From Mesorhizobium sp. B2-7-2 (GTDB lineage Bacteria; Pseudomonadota; Alphaproteobacteria; Rhizobiales; Rhizobiaceae), in contig NZ_VFTZ01000025.1 of the NCBI RefSeq assembly GCF_006440775.1, forward strand, positions 1 through 64,000: a stretch of 64,000 nucleotides of DNA, given 5' to 3'. The notes under the pieces were generated by a model, which saw only the letters and a program-made list of their open reading frames with translations, did not search any database and was not told the DNA's origin. The translations under genes were made by a program, and so were the position numbers. This document shows positions 8,175 to 16,213 of this stretch, in pieces (position 1 is the first letter of the stretch; each line of letters begins with the position of its first letter).

Positions 8175-8453
8175 ATGAACATCAAGAACATCGTCCTGGG
8201 AGCAATGGCTCTTTCGATGATCAGCGGCGTTGCACTCGCCGGTGCTCTCGATGAGCCGGACAACATGGCCCCGTTCTTCACCGACTCCAGCATGAAGACC
8301 ATGAAGCCGGAGGCCGGCTTCAAGGCGGCCTGGGCTTCGATGCCGAAGGACAAGCAGGACGCGATGATGAAGGAGTGCCAGGACGCGGCGATGAGCAAGC
8401 CCCACGCCGAATTCTGCGCCAATCTCAAGGCCTATGGCGGCGCCAACGAGTGA
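8175..8453 (+). CDS. Small secreted hypothetical protein
   Basis: A 92-residue protein from ATG 8175, which follows GGAAGGAAA; an earlier in-frame start at 8037 would read through the terminator region. Residues 1-22 are a typical Sec signal peptide ('MNIKNIVLGAMALSMISGVALA'-type, cleavage after ALA). The mature part is about 70 residues and polar, with two cysteines ('KECQDAAM', 'AEFCANLK') that could form a disulfide in the periplasm. No known family is recognised. It has its own transcription unit after the amtB terminator. Confidence 0.72.
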   Translation: MNIKNIVLGAMALSMISGVALAGALDEPDNMAPFFTDSSMKTMKPEAGFKAAWASMPKDKQDAMMKECQDAAMSKPHAEFCANLKAYGGANE

Positions 8454-8675
8454 TCGTGGAAGGTCAGGTTCCGGAAGGGCCTGATCCTACGGCGTTTGAA
8501 GACAAGGAGGTGGCGGGCCGCGAGGCCTGCCATCTTTGTTTCCGCGCCATGGCTCCGCGCCATGCGGGCAAAGGCCCATGGTTAATGCGGCCTTAACCTT
8601 CCCCCCGATAGTCTGGCGTTCGAATCTGCCGGAATGCGCCATGCGCCCGGCCAGGCAACGATCACGGGGAAGAGC

Positions 8676-11354
8676 ATGCGTTCAGGCGCTTCAGCACCGC
8701 TCGCGCTGACCGATACGGGGCACGGCATCCAGGCATTCGCGCGGCGTCAGGTCGGGCGGCTGGTCGGTGCGGGGCTGTTCCTGTTCACCGCCTTCGGCAT
8801 TGCCGCTCTAGCCACGTGGAATGTCGCCGATCCGAGCTTCTCGCACGCCACCAGCAACGTCGTCACCAACGCCATGGGCTATGCCGGCGCGGTGTTCTCC
8901 GACCTCGCCATGCAGTTCTTCGGTCTTGCCGCCGTCGCGGGGTTGGTGCCGGCGGTGATCTGGGGCTTCCTTCTGTTTTCCGCGCGCGGGGTCGACAAAT
9001 TGCCGAAGCGCGGCTTTGCCTGGTTCGGCTTTGCGCTCACCGCCGCGGCCATCGCCGGCTGCGTGACGCCGCCAAACACCTGGCCGCTGCCCACCGGCCT
9101 TGGCGGCGTGTTCGGCGACATGGTGCTGAAAATCCCGGGCATCGCGGTCGGCGGTTATCCGAAAGGCCTGTTCGCCAGCATCATAGCGGTCATCCTCGCC
9201 GCGCCGATGTTGTGGCTGTTCGCCTATGGCTCGGCATTGATCGCGCGCAAGAACGGCTTTGCCGTCACGGAGCGCGCCGCCCGGCCCGATCCGCGCGAGC
9301 AGGACGAGATGTTGTTCGACGAGGATGAGGACGAGGGCGACGAGGGGATACTGGCGCTCGGCGCCATCACCCATTGGTGGCTGTCGTTCCGCGCCTTCCT
9401 GCACCGCCGCGCCGAGCGGCGCAGGCGCGAGCGCGACGAATTCGAACCGGCGATGGAGCCCAAGGCCAGCGCCTGGCGGCGCGCGGCCGAGCGGGTCGAA
9501 TCGGCCGAGTTCGCCGAGGCCCGCATGAGCCCCGGCGGCCGCGCCCGCGTCGAGCCGGAATTCTTCGCCGCCATGGTCAATGACCGCAGCGTTTCGGTCG
9601 ATCCTGTCGATGAGGACATTTTCGGCGACGAGGAGGACGAAGACGCCGACGTTGACGATTTCGACGACGAGGCGCCCACCCAGCGCCGCGCCGCGCCGGG
9701 CGCCAGGGTACAGAATTTCCGCTCCGATGCCGCGACCCGCGTCGCGGCTCCGGCGGCGCGACCCGTGCCGGGCGCCCGCGTCCAGCGCGAGGCGCAGACT
9801 TCGCTGATCGGCTCCGACACGTTCGAGATGCCGTCGCTGCACTTCCTGTCGGAGCCGAAGAACATCGCCAAGGATCCAAGCCTGTCGAAGGACGCGCTGG
9901 AGCAGAACGCGCGCCTGCTCGAAGGCGTGCTGGAGGATTTCGGCGTCAAGGGCGAGATCATCCATGTCCGCCCAGGCCCGGTCGTCACGCTTTACGAACT
10001 GGAGCCGGCGCCCGGCATCAAGTCCTCGCGCGTCATTGGCCTTTCCGACGACATCGCCCGCTCGATGAGCGCGATCGCCTGCCGCGTCGCCGTCGTTCCG
10101 GGACGCAACGCCATCGGCATCGAGCTGCCCAACGCCAAGCGCGAGACGGTCTATCTCAGAGAGATCATGGCCAGCCGCGATTTCGAGACGACCAAGGCCA
10201 AGCTGGCGCTGGCGCTCGGCAAGACGATCAACGGCGAGGCCGTCATCGTCGACATCGCCAAGATGCCGCACGTGCTGGTCGCCGGCACCACCGGCTCGGG
10301 CAAATCGGTCGCCATCAACACCATGATCCTGTCGCTGCTCTATCGGCTGACGCCGCAGGAATGCCGGCTGATCATGATCGACCCCAAGATGCTGGAATTG
10401 TCGGTCTATGACGGCATCCCACATTTGCTCACGCCGGTCGTCACCGATCCGAAGAAGGCGGTCGTCGCGCTGAAATGGACGGTGCGCGAGATGGAGGACC
10501 GCTACCGCAAGATGTCCAAGGTCGGCGTGCGCAACATCGACGGCTTCAATGCGCGCGTCCAGCAGGCCGAGAAGAAGGGCGAAAAGATCTCCCGCACAGT
10601 GCAGACCGGCTTCGACCGCCAGACGGGCGAGGCGATCTACGAGACCGAGGACCTCGATCTCGAGCCGATGCCCTATATCGTGGTCATCATCGACGAGATG
10701 GCCGACCTGATGATGGTGGCCGGCAAGGACATCGAAGGCGCGGTGCAGCGCCTGGCGCAGATGGCGCGCGCCGCCGGCATCCATGTGATCATGGCGACGC
10801 AGCGCCCGTCGGTCGACGTCATCACCGGCACCATCAAGGCCAATTTCCCGACCCGCATCTCCTTCCAAGTGACGTCGAAGATCGACAGCCGCACCATCCT
10901 TGGCGAGCAGGGCGCCGAGCAACTGCTCGGCATGGGCGACATGCTCTACATGGCCGGCGGCGGCCGCATCCAGCGCGTCCACGGCCCGTTCGTCTCGGAC
11001 GACGAGGTCGAGAAGGTCGTCGGGCATCTGAAGCTGCAGGGCGTGCCGGAATATCTCGACGCCATCACCGAGGACGACGAGGAAGACGACGAGGACGGTC
11101 CGTCGGGCAAGAGCGGCTCCGGCGGCAGTGGCGGCGGCAATTTCGAGGATTCCGACGACCCCTACGACCAGGCGGTGGCGGTGGTGCTGCGCGACGGCAA
11201 GGCCTCGACCAGCTACATCCAGCGCCGGCTCGGCATCGGCTATAACCGCGCCGCCTCGATCATCGAGAAGATGGAGAAGGAAGGCATTGTCGGCCCAGCT
11301 AACCATGCCGGCAAACGCGAGATCCTGGTGCCGACAGAAGAGGACAAATTCTAG
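8676..11354 (+). CDS. ftsK: DNA translocase FtsK
   Basis: An 892-residue FtsK/SpoIIIE translocase that couples chromosome segregation to division. Four N-terminal membrane segments (to about residue 195) are followed by an acidic, low-complexity linker with D/E runs, and then the motor: Walker A 'GTTGSGKS' near residue 538 and Walker B 'VVIIDEMADLMMVAG' near 670. A C-terminal gamma winged helix ('KASTSYIQRRLGIGYNRAA') would read KOPS. A Gly/Ser-rich insert precedes gamma. The start is set at ATG 8676 behind GGGGA; an in-frame ATG at 8634 is possible. A family B repeat follows the stop. Confidence 0.95.
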   Translation: MRSGASAPLALTDTGHGIQAFARRQVGRLVGAGLFLFTAFGIAALATWNVADPSFSHATSNVVTNAMGYAGAVFSDLAMQFFGLAAVAGLVPAVIWGFLLFSARGVDKLPKRGFAWFGFALTAAAIAGCVTPPNTWPLPTGLGGVFGDMVLKIPGIAVGGYPKGLFASIIAVILAAPMLWLFAYGSALIARKNGFAVTERAARPDPREQDEMLFDEDEDEGDEGILALGAITHWWLSFRAFLHRRAERRRRERDEFEPAMEPKASAWRRAAERVESAEFAEARMSPGGRARVEPEFFAAMVNDRSVSVDPVDEDIFGDEEDEDADVDDFDDEAPTQRRAAPGARVQNFRSDAATRVAAPAARPVPGARVQREAQTSLIGSDTFEMPSLHFLSEPKNIAKDPSLSKDALEQNARLLEGVLEDFGVKGEIIHVRPGPVVTLYELEPAPGIKSSRVIGLSDDIARSMSAIACRVAVVPGRNAIGIELPNAKRETVYLREIMASRDFETTKAKLALALGKTINGEAVIVDIAKMPHVLVAGTTGSGKSVAINTMILSLLYRLTPQECRLIMIDPKMLELSVYDGIPHLLTPVVTDPKKAVVALKWTVREMEDRYRKMSKVGVRNIDGFNARVQQAEKKGEKISRTVQTGFDRQTGEAIYETEDLDLEPMPYIVVIIDEMADLMMVAGKDIEGAVQRLAQMARAAGIHVIMATQRPSVDVITGTIKANFPTRISFQVTSKIDSRTILGEQGAEQLLGMGDMLYMAGGGRIQRVHGPFVSDDEVEKVVGHLKLQGVPEYLDAITEDDEEDDEDGPSGKSGSGGSGGGNFEDSDDPYDQAVAVVLRDGKASTSYIQRRLGIGYNRAASIIEKMEKEGIVGPANHAGKREILVPTEEDKF

Positions 11355-11360
11355 GGCTTA

Positions 11361-11554
11361 TCGATATTCAGGTGAGGCCGGCCTGCAAATGGCGGCTTCC
11401 TGCGCTTCCGGTGCTCACGTACGAAAAGTACGCTCCGCTCCGGCCTTCGCCGGCCGAAGCCCTCATGAGGGTCTCCGCTCTATGAAGGCTACGGCCGGCG
11501 TAGGCCGGTTCTCGGAAACCACCATTTTCGACTCGGCCTGACCTGAATCTCGAC
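11361..11554. repeat. Family B palindromic repeat, long form (B1)
   Basis: 194 bp bounded by 'TCGATATTCAGGTGAGGCCG' and its inverted partner 'CGGCCTGACCTGAATCTCGA'. Shares 'GCTTCCTGCGCTTCCGGTGC' and 'TACGCTCCGCTCCGG' with copies B2-B4. This copy and B4 carry an extra internal module of about 64 bp (from 'CCTTCGCCGGCCGAAG' to 'GGCCGGCGTAGGCC') absent from B2 and B3. It lies just after ftsK. Confidence 0.85.
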
Positions 11555-11704
11555 AAACCCTGGCGCGGCGAGACACCGATCCGGGTCAGCTGGCAACCGG
11601 AAATCGTCTGGCGCGTTCAATGCGGGCTCTCGCCTAGCCGCCAAACTTAGGCCCTAGTGGGAGTCCAGATACTGCCACCACACGAATCACAGAAAGTGAC
11701 CGGC

Positions 11705-12373
11705 ATGAAGACCCAGACCGAATTCGCCCTCACCCGCCGCCAAGTCCTTGGCCTCGGCCTGATGCTTGGCGGAGCCGCCGCTCTCAATCTCGTGCCGGGC
11801 TATCAGCTCGTGGCCGCCGCGCAGGCCGCGGTACCGCCGGCGGCGCAGAAGATCGCCGATCATTTCTCCTCGGTGAAGTCGATGAGCGGCGAGTTCGTCC
11901 AGTTCGGGCCGAAAGGCGAGCAGACCGGCGGCAAGTTCTTCCTCGAACGTCCGGGCAAGATCCGCTTCAACTATGACGGATCCTCGAACTTCCGCGTCAT
12001 CTCCGACGGCAAGTCGGTGGTGATCCTCAACAAGAAGCTCAACACCTCCGACCTCTACCCGCTGTCGAAGACGCCGCTGAAATTGCTGCTCGACGACCGC
12101 ATCGACCTATCCGGCGGGCGCGTCAAGGCCGTCAAGGAAGAGGACGACCTCACCACCATCAAGCTTTCCGACAAATCGGTGTTCGGCAATGCGACGATCA
12201 CCATGATGTTCGATCCGAAGACCTACGAGCTGCGCCAGTGGACGATCACCGACGCTCAAGGGAAAGACACGACGGTGATGATCTTCAACGTCAAGGAAGG
12301 CGGCAACTTCCCGGCCGACACTTTCGCGATCGACTATACGGCCAACAGAGAACTCAATACCAAGACCAGGTAG
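11705..12373 (+). CDS. LolA-like outer-membrane lipoprotein carrier family protein
   Basis: A 222-residue LolA-fold protein ('MSGEFVQFGPKGEQTGGKFF', 'ERPGKIRFNYD', 'VISDGKSVVILNKKLNTSD', 'TPLKLLLDD'). LolA carries lipoproteins across the periplasm from LolCDE to the outer membrane. The N-terminus carries 'TRRQVLGLGLMLGGAA', a twin-arginine-like signal rather than a plain Sec signal, which is unusual for a LolA relative. The ATG at 11705 is chosen because it begins the signal peptide; an upstream in-frame start at 11657 would bury it. The ftsK-lolA-xthA order matches that of related genomes. Confidence 0.85.
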   Translation: MKTQTEFALTRRQVLGLGLMLGGAAALNLVPGYQLVAAAQAAVPPAAQKIADHFSSVKSMSGEFVQFGPKGEQTGGKFFLERPGKIRFNYDGSSNFRVISDGKSVVILNKKLNTSDLYPLSKTPLKLLLDDRIDLSGGRVKAVKEEDDLTTIKLSDKSVFGNATITMMFDPKTYELRQWTITDAQGKDTTVMIFNVKEGGNFPADTFAIDYTANRELNTKTR

Positions 12374-12378
12374 GTCCG

Positions 12379-12508
12379 CCGATATTCAGGTGAGGCCGGC
12401 CTGCGAATGGCGGCTTCCTGCGCTTCCGGTGCTCACGTATTTCAAGTACGCTCCGCTCCGGTTCTCGGCAGCCACCATTCTCGGCTCGTCCTGACCTGAA
12501 TCTCAGCG
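12379..12508. repeat. Family B palindromic repeat, short form (B2)
   Basis: About 130 bp with the same ends as B1 ('CGATATTCAGGTGAGGCCGG', 'TCCTGACCTGAATCTC') but without the internal 64-bp module. It begins six bases after the stop of the LolA-like gene. Confidence 0.85.
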
Positions 12509-12598
12509 AACCTACAAGCCGGAGCAGGGCATAGTCCGGCTTGTCTTTACGGCGCGCGGCTGGCACTAGATCGGCGATCTCTTGCCGGACCCGCCTGA

Positions 12599-13405
12599 AT
12601 GCCCTTCACCATCGCCACCTGGAATATCAACTCCGTGCGCCTGCGCATGCCGATCGTCGAGCGGCTCCTGAAAGAGCACGCGCCCGATGTTCTCTGCTTG
12701 CAGGAAACCAAGGTCCCCGACGAGCTGTTCCCGGAAAAAGCCTTCCGCAAGGCGGGCTACGAGCACATCGTGTTCCACGGCCAGAAGGGCTATCACGGCG
12801 TCGCCACGGTCGCCCGCCGCCCGATCGAGCTGGTCGAAAAGCGACGGTTCTGCGAGATCGACGACAGCCGGCATCTGTCGGTCAGGGTGCAGGCGGGCGG
12901 CAAGTCGGTGTTGGTGCACAATTTCTACGTGCCGGCCGGCGGCGACGAGCCGGATCCGGAGATCAACCGCAAATTCCGCCACAAGCTCGATTTCGTCTAC
13001 GAGATGAACTCCGTACCGGCGAGCGGGGACGAATCGTCCGCCTCGATCCTGGTCGGCGACCTGAACATCGCGCCGCAGGAACACGACGTCTGGTCGCACA
13101 AGCAATTGCTCAACGTCGTCAGCCACACGCCGGTCGAGACGACAAATTTCGAGGCGATGCGCAAGGCCGGCGGCTGGGTCGACCTGATGCGGCTCGATGT
13201 GCCGGCCGAGCAGAAACTCTACACGTGGTGGAGCTACCGCGCGAAAGACTGGCAGGCGTCGAACCGCGGCCGCCGCCTCGACCATGTCTGGTCGTCCGCC
13301 AACCTGGTGCCGGCTTTCGCCGGCTACGAGATCCTGCAGGCGGCGCGTGGCTGGGAGAAGCCGTCCGACCATGTGCCGGTGATTGCGAAGTTTGAATTGG
13401 ATTGA
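12599..13405 (+). CDS. xthA: Exodeoxyribonuclease III
   Basis: A 268-residue endonuclease/exonuclease/phosphatase-family enzyme of normal ExoIII length, an AP endonuclease and 3'-5' exonuclease in base excision repair. Visible motifs: 'TIATWNINSVRLR' (metal-binding Asn), 'DVLCLQETKVPDE' (catalytic Glu), 'ILVGDLNIAPQEHDVW' (Asp/Asn pair), 'RRLDHVWSS', and 'KPSDHVPVIAKFE' with the catalytic Asp-His. The start is the first ATG, directly followed by the conserved first strand. Confidence 0.95.
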   Translation: MPFTIATWNINSVRLRMPIVERLLKEHAPDVLCLQETKVPDELFPEKAFRKAGYEHIVFHGQKGYHGVATVARRPIELVEKRRFCEIDDSRHLSVRVQAGGKSVLVHNFYVPAGGDEPDPEINRKFRHKLDFVYEMNSVPASGDESSASILVGDLNIAPQEHDVWSHKQLLNVVSHTPVETTNFEAMRKAGGWVDLMRLDVPAEQKLYTWWSYRAKDWQASNRGRRLDHVWSSANLVPAFAGYEILQAARGWEKPSDHVPVIAKFELD

Positions 13406-13446
13406 GGTTCGACGTCGGCGGTTAAGAGACGCAAACCTTCGCGTTC

Positions 13447-13661
13447 GTCATCCTAGGGCGGAGCGCCGCGTAGCGGCGCGCAGACCCTAGGATCCGTTAC
13501 CGGTGCCGAAGGATGCAACGATGCAGAACAAAGAAGCCTTGGGCAGGCCGCCTCGCCCAGAAAACCTCATTCAGCAACGCGGCGAAGCGTCAACGTCACG
13601 GAATGAATTCTAGAGGGTCTGCGCGCGTCGCTTCGCTCCTTGCTCCGCCCTAGAATGACGA
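13447..13661. repeat. Family C palindromic repeat, copy C1
   Basis: Long inverted repeat with ends 'GTCATCCTAGGGCGGAGC' and 'GCTCCGCCCTAGAATGAC', an inner 'GCGCAGACCCTAGGATCC' and its partner. Other copies at 46554-46734 and 52558-52737. It lies between the convergent xthA and cNMP-binding genes. Confidence 0.8.
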
Positions 13662-13679
13662 AGGCGCTGGCCGGCGCAT

Positions 13680-14135
13680 CTATTCCGTAAACCTTGGCGC
13701 CAGTTCCTCGATGCGGGCGATCATCTGCTGGAATTCCTCCAGGATGCGGTCATGCAACAGCACCGCGATCTCCGGATATTCTTCCAGGATCCGGTGGAAC
13801 ATCTTGCGGCTCAATCGGATCACTTCCGAGTCGACCGCGGCCGAGGCGCTGGTCAGCCGGTTGGTATCGGCGATCAGCGCCAGTTCGCTCAACATGGTGC
13901 CTGGGCCTGCCGTACCGATCGGGACGCGTTTGCCGCCTAGCTCCCGATAGAGCGCGATCAAACCGCTGACCACGATATAGGCAGAGTCAGCGACATCGTC
14001 CTCGCGGTACAGCTTATGGTCGGCCTGCAGCACGGTGGTCTCGGCGCCGAAGGCGAGCAGGCGCAGCTGTTCCTGCGTGAAGCCCTGGAAAAGCTTCACG
14101 CTTGACAGAATGCGGATGTCGTCATCCAGCGCCAT
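13680..14135 (-). CDS. Cyclic nucleotide-binding domain protein (no output domain)
   Basis: A 151-residue protein made of a single Crp-type cNMP-binding beta-roll and a C-terminal helix. The phosphate-binding cassette is visible as 'SELALIADTNRLTSASA', with Glu and Arg in place but a somewhat divergent tail. No helix-turn-helix or enzymatic domain follows, so it probably signals by protein contact. It sits downstream of the CenR/OtpR-type regulator on the same strand; in Brucella a comparable cNMP-binding gene neighbours otpR. Ligand binding is inferred, not shown. Confidence 0.85.
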   Translation of the reverse strand: MALDDDIRILSSVKLFQGFTQEQLRLLAFGAETTVLQADHKLYREDDVADSAYIVVSGLIALYRELGGKRVPIGTAGPGTMLSELALIADTNRLTSASAAVDSEVIRLSRKMFHRILEEYPEIAVLLHDRILEEFQQMIARIEELAPRFTE

Positions 14136-14304
14136 CCTAGCTGTGTCCCCGAGCGGTCAGTCCAGTCCCTCCTTTGGAGCGGCGCGCCCTACTGGGCGCG
14201 CGAAACGCTCCACCGTGCATCATGCGATGCGTGCAACGAGCCGACCCATCACCCTCCAGCACCAGGATCGTACCCGAAGCGGTCCCGCCCGACCGCCCTA
14301 AATG

Positions 14305-14388
14305 TTTGTTTCGACGCAATTCCGGACGGTCGTCCTCGGCGAAGCCGCCGAGCCCAACCGTTTCACACTTTTCCTCGAATTGTTCTTG
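14305..14388. repeat. Family E repeat, copy E1
   Basis: 'TCGACGCAATTCCGGACGG' ... 'CACACTTTTCCTCGAATTG' with an inner 'GGCGAAGCCGCCGAGCC'. A matching element is at 49264-49347. It fills most of the gap between the regulator and the cNMP-binding gene. Confidence 0.65.
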
Positions 14389-14400
14389 ATCATGAAATGT

Positions 14401-15084
14401 TTAAGGAACCAGCTTGTAGCCGCCGCTTTCTGTCACAAGAATTTCGGCATTGGAAGGATCGCGCTCGATCTTCTGGCGCAACCGGTAGACATGGGTCTCC
14501 AGCGTGTGCGTGGTGACGCCGGAATTGTAGCCCCAGACCTCTTCCAAAAGAACGTCGCGCGTCACCACCTTCTGGTCGGCGCGATAGAGGTATTTGATGA
14601 TCGAGGCTTCCTTCTCGGTCAGCCGCACCTTGGCGCCGCGCGGATCGATAAGCAGCTTCTGGCTGGGCTTGAACGTGTAGGGGCCGACCGAGAAGGTCGC
14701 ATCCTCGCTCTGCTCATGCTGGCGAAGCTGGGCGCGGATGCGCGCGAGCAGCACGGCGAAACGGAAAGGTTTGGTCACATAATCGTTGGCGCCGGCCTCG
14801 AGACCCAGGATCGTGTCGGAATCGGTGTCGTGGCCGGTCAGCATGATGATCGGCGCCTTGTAGCCGCCCTTGCGCAGGATCTTCACCGCCTCGCGGCCAT
14901 CCATATCGGGCAGGCCGACATCCATGATGAGCAGATCGACGACGCCGCTGCGCGCCGCGGCAACGCCTTTTGCGGCGGTCGCTTCTTGCTGGACGTCGAA
15001 TTCTTCGTAGAGCGCCAGCTGCTCAACCAGGGTGGCGCGCAAGTCGTCGTCGTCATCGACGATCAGAATGGTGCGTGATGTCAT
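14401..15084 (-). CDS. OmpR-family response regulator, CenR/OtpR type
   Basis: A 227-residue two-component regulator. The receiver has the acidic cluster 'ILIVDDDDDL', phosphoacceptor Asp55 ('LLIMDVGLPDMDG'), the Thr switch ('IIMLTGHD') and Lys ('YVTKPFRF'). The OmpR/PhoB winged helix covers about residues 130-227 ('VRLTEKEASIIKYLYR', 'THTLETHVYRLRQKIE'). Sequence style and the adjacent cNMP-binding gene point to the CenR (Caulobacter) / OtpR (Brucella) lineage, which controls envelope integrity and growth. No histidine kinase is adjacent, as expected for that lineage. The exact orthology is inference. Confidence 0.85.
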   Translation of the reverse strand: MTSRTILIVDDDDDLRATLVEQLALYEEFDVQQEATAAKGVAAARSGVVDLLIMDVGLPDMDGREAVKILRKGGYKAPIIMLTGHDTDSDTILGLEAGANDYVTKPFRFAVLLARIRAQLRQHEQSEDATFSVGPYTFKPSQKLLIDPRGAKVRLTEKEASIIKYLYRADQKVVTRDVLLEEVWGYNSGVTTHTLETHVYRLRQKIERDPSNAEILVTESGGYKLVP

Positions 15085-15180
15085 GGATCAATCCGTTGTT
15101 TTAAAAAGAATATTCAGTTGACCTCCCCCCATTTATGCGGAAGCTCACCGGCGCAACAGCCGATCACAGTGATTTGTTCC

Positions 15181-15768
15181 GTGACCCAATCATACAAGAA
15201 AAAACGTGCGCGCAATGCGTCGGGCGCATTTTTGCCGAAAGGCTTGAACGTTTTGGTGGTGCGCGCGCGCCCCGGCAACCCCGCGCAAGGCTTCCTGCAA
15301 GCCGGCAAAACGGTGTTTCCCTGCGCTTTGGGGCGCGGCGGCATCTCGGCCAACAAACATGAAGGGGACGGCGCGACCCCGTTGGCGTCGATGCGCATCC
15401 TGTCTGGCTATTTCCGGGGCGATCATTTCGCGGGCGGGCGCAGGACGAGGCTGCCAATGGCGCCCATCGGTCCGGATCTCGGCTGGTGCGAGGTGCCGGA
15501 CGACCGCAACTACAACCGCCCGGTCAAGATCCCCTATGGCGCCAGCCATGAGCGGATGAAGCGCGACGACCGGCTCTATGATGTCTGCCTGGTGCTCGAC
15601 TGGAACATCGCACCTCGCCGGCGCGGGCGCGGCAGCGCGATCTTCTTCCATCTGGCCCGGCCGGGCTTCACGCCGACGCAAGGCTGCGTGGCGGTGACGG
15701 CGCGGACCATGGCGAGGCTGCTTCCGTTGCTGTCGGACAGGACGGTGGTGAAGGTGGTTCGGCAGTAG
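15181..15768 (+). CDS. L,D-transpeptidase (YkuD) family protein
   Basis: About 195 residues if started at GTG 15181; the frame is open from a TTG at 15118, and GTG 15169 is also possible, with no clear ribosome site at any. The YkuD catalytic signature is the C-terminal 'SAIFFHLARPGFTPTQGCVA' with His, Gly and Cys of the active site. Upstream features such as 'FPCALGRGGIS' and 'KHEGDGATPLASMRI' match a subgroup of short L,D-transpeptidases. These enzymes cross-link peptidoglycan or attach proteins to it, but no signal peptide is evident from this start. Its stop codon lies in a heptamer repeat. Confidence 0.82.
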   Translation: MTQSYKKKRARNASGAFLPKGLNVLVVRARPGNPAQGFLQAGKTVFPCALGRGGISANKHEGDGATPLASMRILSGYFRGDHFAGGRRTRLPMAPIGPDLGWCEVPDDRNYNRPVKIPYGASHERMKRDDRLYDVCLVLDWNIAPRRRGRGSAIFFHLARPGFTPTQGCVAVTARTMARLLPLLSDRTVVKVVRQ

Positions 15769-15830
15769 GCAGTAGGCAGTAGGCAGTAGGTGTTTCCTTC
15801 CCTATTGCCTACTGCCTAATCCCTACTGCC
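15761..15830. terminator. Heptamer-repeat hairpin between converging genes
   Basis: Four tandem GGCAGTA units (15761-15788) face four inverted units (TATTGCC, TACTGCC, TAATCCC, TACTGCC; 15803-15830), giving a stem of about 28 bp with three mismatches and a 14-base loop; TTTT follows at 15832. The stop codons of both converging genes (TAG at 15766-15768 and on the other strand at 15823-15825) lie in the arms. Probably a bidirectional terminator. Confidence 0.65.
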
Positions 15831-16083
15831 CTTTTCCCCGTTTCTGCCAGCCCGTGCCGAGCAGCCCGATCTCACGGAGTTCCCTGTCCATCGTCTTCGC
15901 GATGTCCCGGTGTTCGGCGCCGATGTCGCGCAGCTGGTTGTCCGAAAGATCTTCGACCGAGTCGTGTGGCAGCCAGATGGCGACGCGAGCCTGGCGCAGC
16001 CAATCGCGTGCCGAACGCAGCCAAAGCGTGACGCCGGAAGGGGATTCCAGGGTGGTGCAGGGCTTCAGGGCGATCTCAGACAT
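15823..16083 (-). CDS. DUF1127 domain-containing protein
   Basis: An 86-residue protein with an N-terminal extension and the DUF1127 core: 'WLRQARVAIWLP' and then 'EDLSDNQLRDIGAEHRDI' (about residues 43-60). DUF1127 proteins are small, arginine-rich, abundant in alphaproteobacteria and tied to RNA turnover and carbon or phosphate adaptation in Agrobacterium and Rhodobacter. It diverges from a LysR-type regulator gene, a typical arrangement, so that regulator may control it. Confidence 0.82.
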   Translation of the reverse strand: MSEIALKPCTTLESPSGVTLWLRSARDWLRQARVAIWLPHDSVEDLSDNQLRDIGAEHRDIAKTMDRELREIGLLGTGWQKRGKGQ

Positions 16084-16213
16084 GGCTCTATCCGTGTTCT
16101 CCGGACATCAAATCCGGTTTTATAGTGTTTCGATTGCAGCCATCATGCCGGATTGAAAAACAACGGGAAACGAGTAGTTCTTTTCTGATCATCAAGTTTT
16201 ATTTGGAGATTGA

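Noticed and set aside
8641..8675. Upstream ATG of ftsK at 8634 as the start
   Set aside because: ATG 8676 has a clear GGGGA site, and the extra 14 residues show no conservation signal; it remains possible.
8808..11306. Long minus-strand ORF (832 codons) opposite ftsK
   Set aside because: It is an antisense shadow of a clear FtsK gene, common in high-GC DNA; its translation is rich in Arg, His and Asp and fits no family.
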